Positions 7,481 to 7,690 of a stretch of DNA of 7,690 nt are shown piece after piece. The notes under the pieces were generated by a model. The model saw only the letters and a list, made by a program, of their open reading frames with translations. It made no database searches and was not told the DNA's origin. The translations under genes and the position numbers were made by a program. The stretch lies in assembly GCA_031259905.1 (NCBI GenBank), contig JAIRKS010000154.1, forward strand, positions 1 through 7,690. The letters run 5' to 3'. Numbering within the stretch: the first letter of the stretch is position 1; the number at the start of each line of letters is the position of its first letter. The DNA is from Odoribacteraceae bacterium (GTDB lineage Bacteria; Bacteroidota; Bacteroidia; Bacteroidales; Marinifilaceae).

Positions 7481-7543
7481 GCAATGTCCACCGTGGACAG
7501 AGCAATGTCCACCGTGGACAAAGCAATGTCCACCGTGGACAAA
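7481..7543. repeat. Three tandem 21-base units with TGTCCAC-C-GTGGACA palindrome (type A)
   Basis: Units at 7481-7501, 7502-7522 and 7523-7543 each start GCAA and contain the near-perfect palindrome TGTCCACCGTGGACA (7-base arms around one C). The only difference is a G for A near the end of the first unit. Palindrome centres fall at 7492, 7513 and 7534, exactly 21 bases apart. The units are contiguous with, and share phase with, the second repeat family that follows. Confidence 0.97.
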
Positions 7544-7690
7544 GCAATGCCCCTCTGCGTCGACGCAAAACCGTTTTGCAAACTTGCAATGCCCCTCTGC
7601 GTCGACGCAAAACCGTTTTGCAAACTTGCAATGCACCTCTGCGTCGACGCAAAACCGTTTTGCAAACTTGCAATGCCCCTCTGCGTCGAC
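7544..7690. repeat. Seven further 21-base units alternating two palindromes (types B and C), cut by the window end
   Basis: The units alternate B-C-B-C-B-C-B. Type B (7544, 7586, 7628, 7670) carries CTCTGCGTCGAC, which together with the following GCA makes the perfect 12-base palindrome TGCGTCGACGCA. Type C (7565, 7607, 7649) carries GCAAAACCGTTTTGC (7-base arms around one C). A B+C pair is a 42-base direct repeat, present three times with one substitution (an A for C in the B unit at 7628). The array continues past the right edge, so its length is unknown. All six reading frames are free of stops through the array because the period is a multiple of three, so open frames here are not evidence of coding. 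Confidence 0.97.

Noticed and set aside
7484..7690. Heptapeptide-repeat protein, plus strand (AMSTVDK, AMPLCVD, AKPFCKL) or minus strand
   Set aside because: A 21-base period keeps any stop-free frame open, and here all six frames are open, so no frame is favoured. No start context or flanking coding sequence supports a gene. The plus frame runs off the edge and could be reconsidered with more sequence.
7481..7690. CRISPR array
   Set aside because: Units are directly abutting with no unique spacers, and the B+C 42-base repeat is identical apart from one base. No cas gene is present.

Overview
The window looks like chromosomal DNA from a GC-rich member of the Bacteroidota, most likely order Bacteroidales. 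Four things point there: the start of a fimbrillin-type surface lipoprotein, the run DUF4271 - hemD-type protein - rnpA - yidD - S41 protease (an order I recognise from Bacteroides-like genomes), Bacteroidetes-style -7 promoter boxes (TAnnTTTG) and starts without a clear Shine-Dalgarno. The genus cannot be fixed from this sequence.

Layout. On the left (1-443, minus) is the 5' part of a FimA/Mfa-like fimbrial lipoprotein gene that runs off the edge. It is followed by a 402-base intergenic region (444-845) holding an uninterrupted 57-base TG tract, an AT-rich stretch and a T-then-C pyrimidine tract, ending in a promoter box. From 846 to 5675 five plus-strand genes are packed tightly: polA (DNA polymerase I), a six-helix DUF4271 membrane protein, a HemD-family protein with a TTG start, rnpA (RNase P protein) and yidD (membrane-insertion factor), which overlaps rnpA. 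A perfect hairpin sits between hemD and rnpA. A separate promoter after yidD probably drives an S41 (CtpA-type) protease at 5733-7427. The last 210 bases (7481-7690) are an unbroken array of ten 21-base units, all beginning GCAA and built from three palindromic unit types, continuing past the window.

Function. The central cluster is housekeeping: DNA repair and Okazaki-fragment processing (PolA), tRNA 5' maturation (RnpA), membrane protein insertion (YidD) and envelope proteolysis (S41). The fimbrial gene is divergent from it and looks like an accessory surface gene, possibly phase-variable through the TG tract.

The points most worth a second look are the 21-base palindrome array with its helical phasing, the TG tract upstream of the fimbrial gene, and the apparent loss of all catalytic acids of the PolA proofreading domain. 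I saw no RNA genes, CRISPR array, insertion sequence or defence system.
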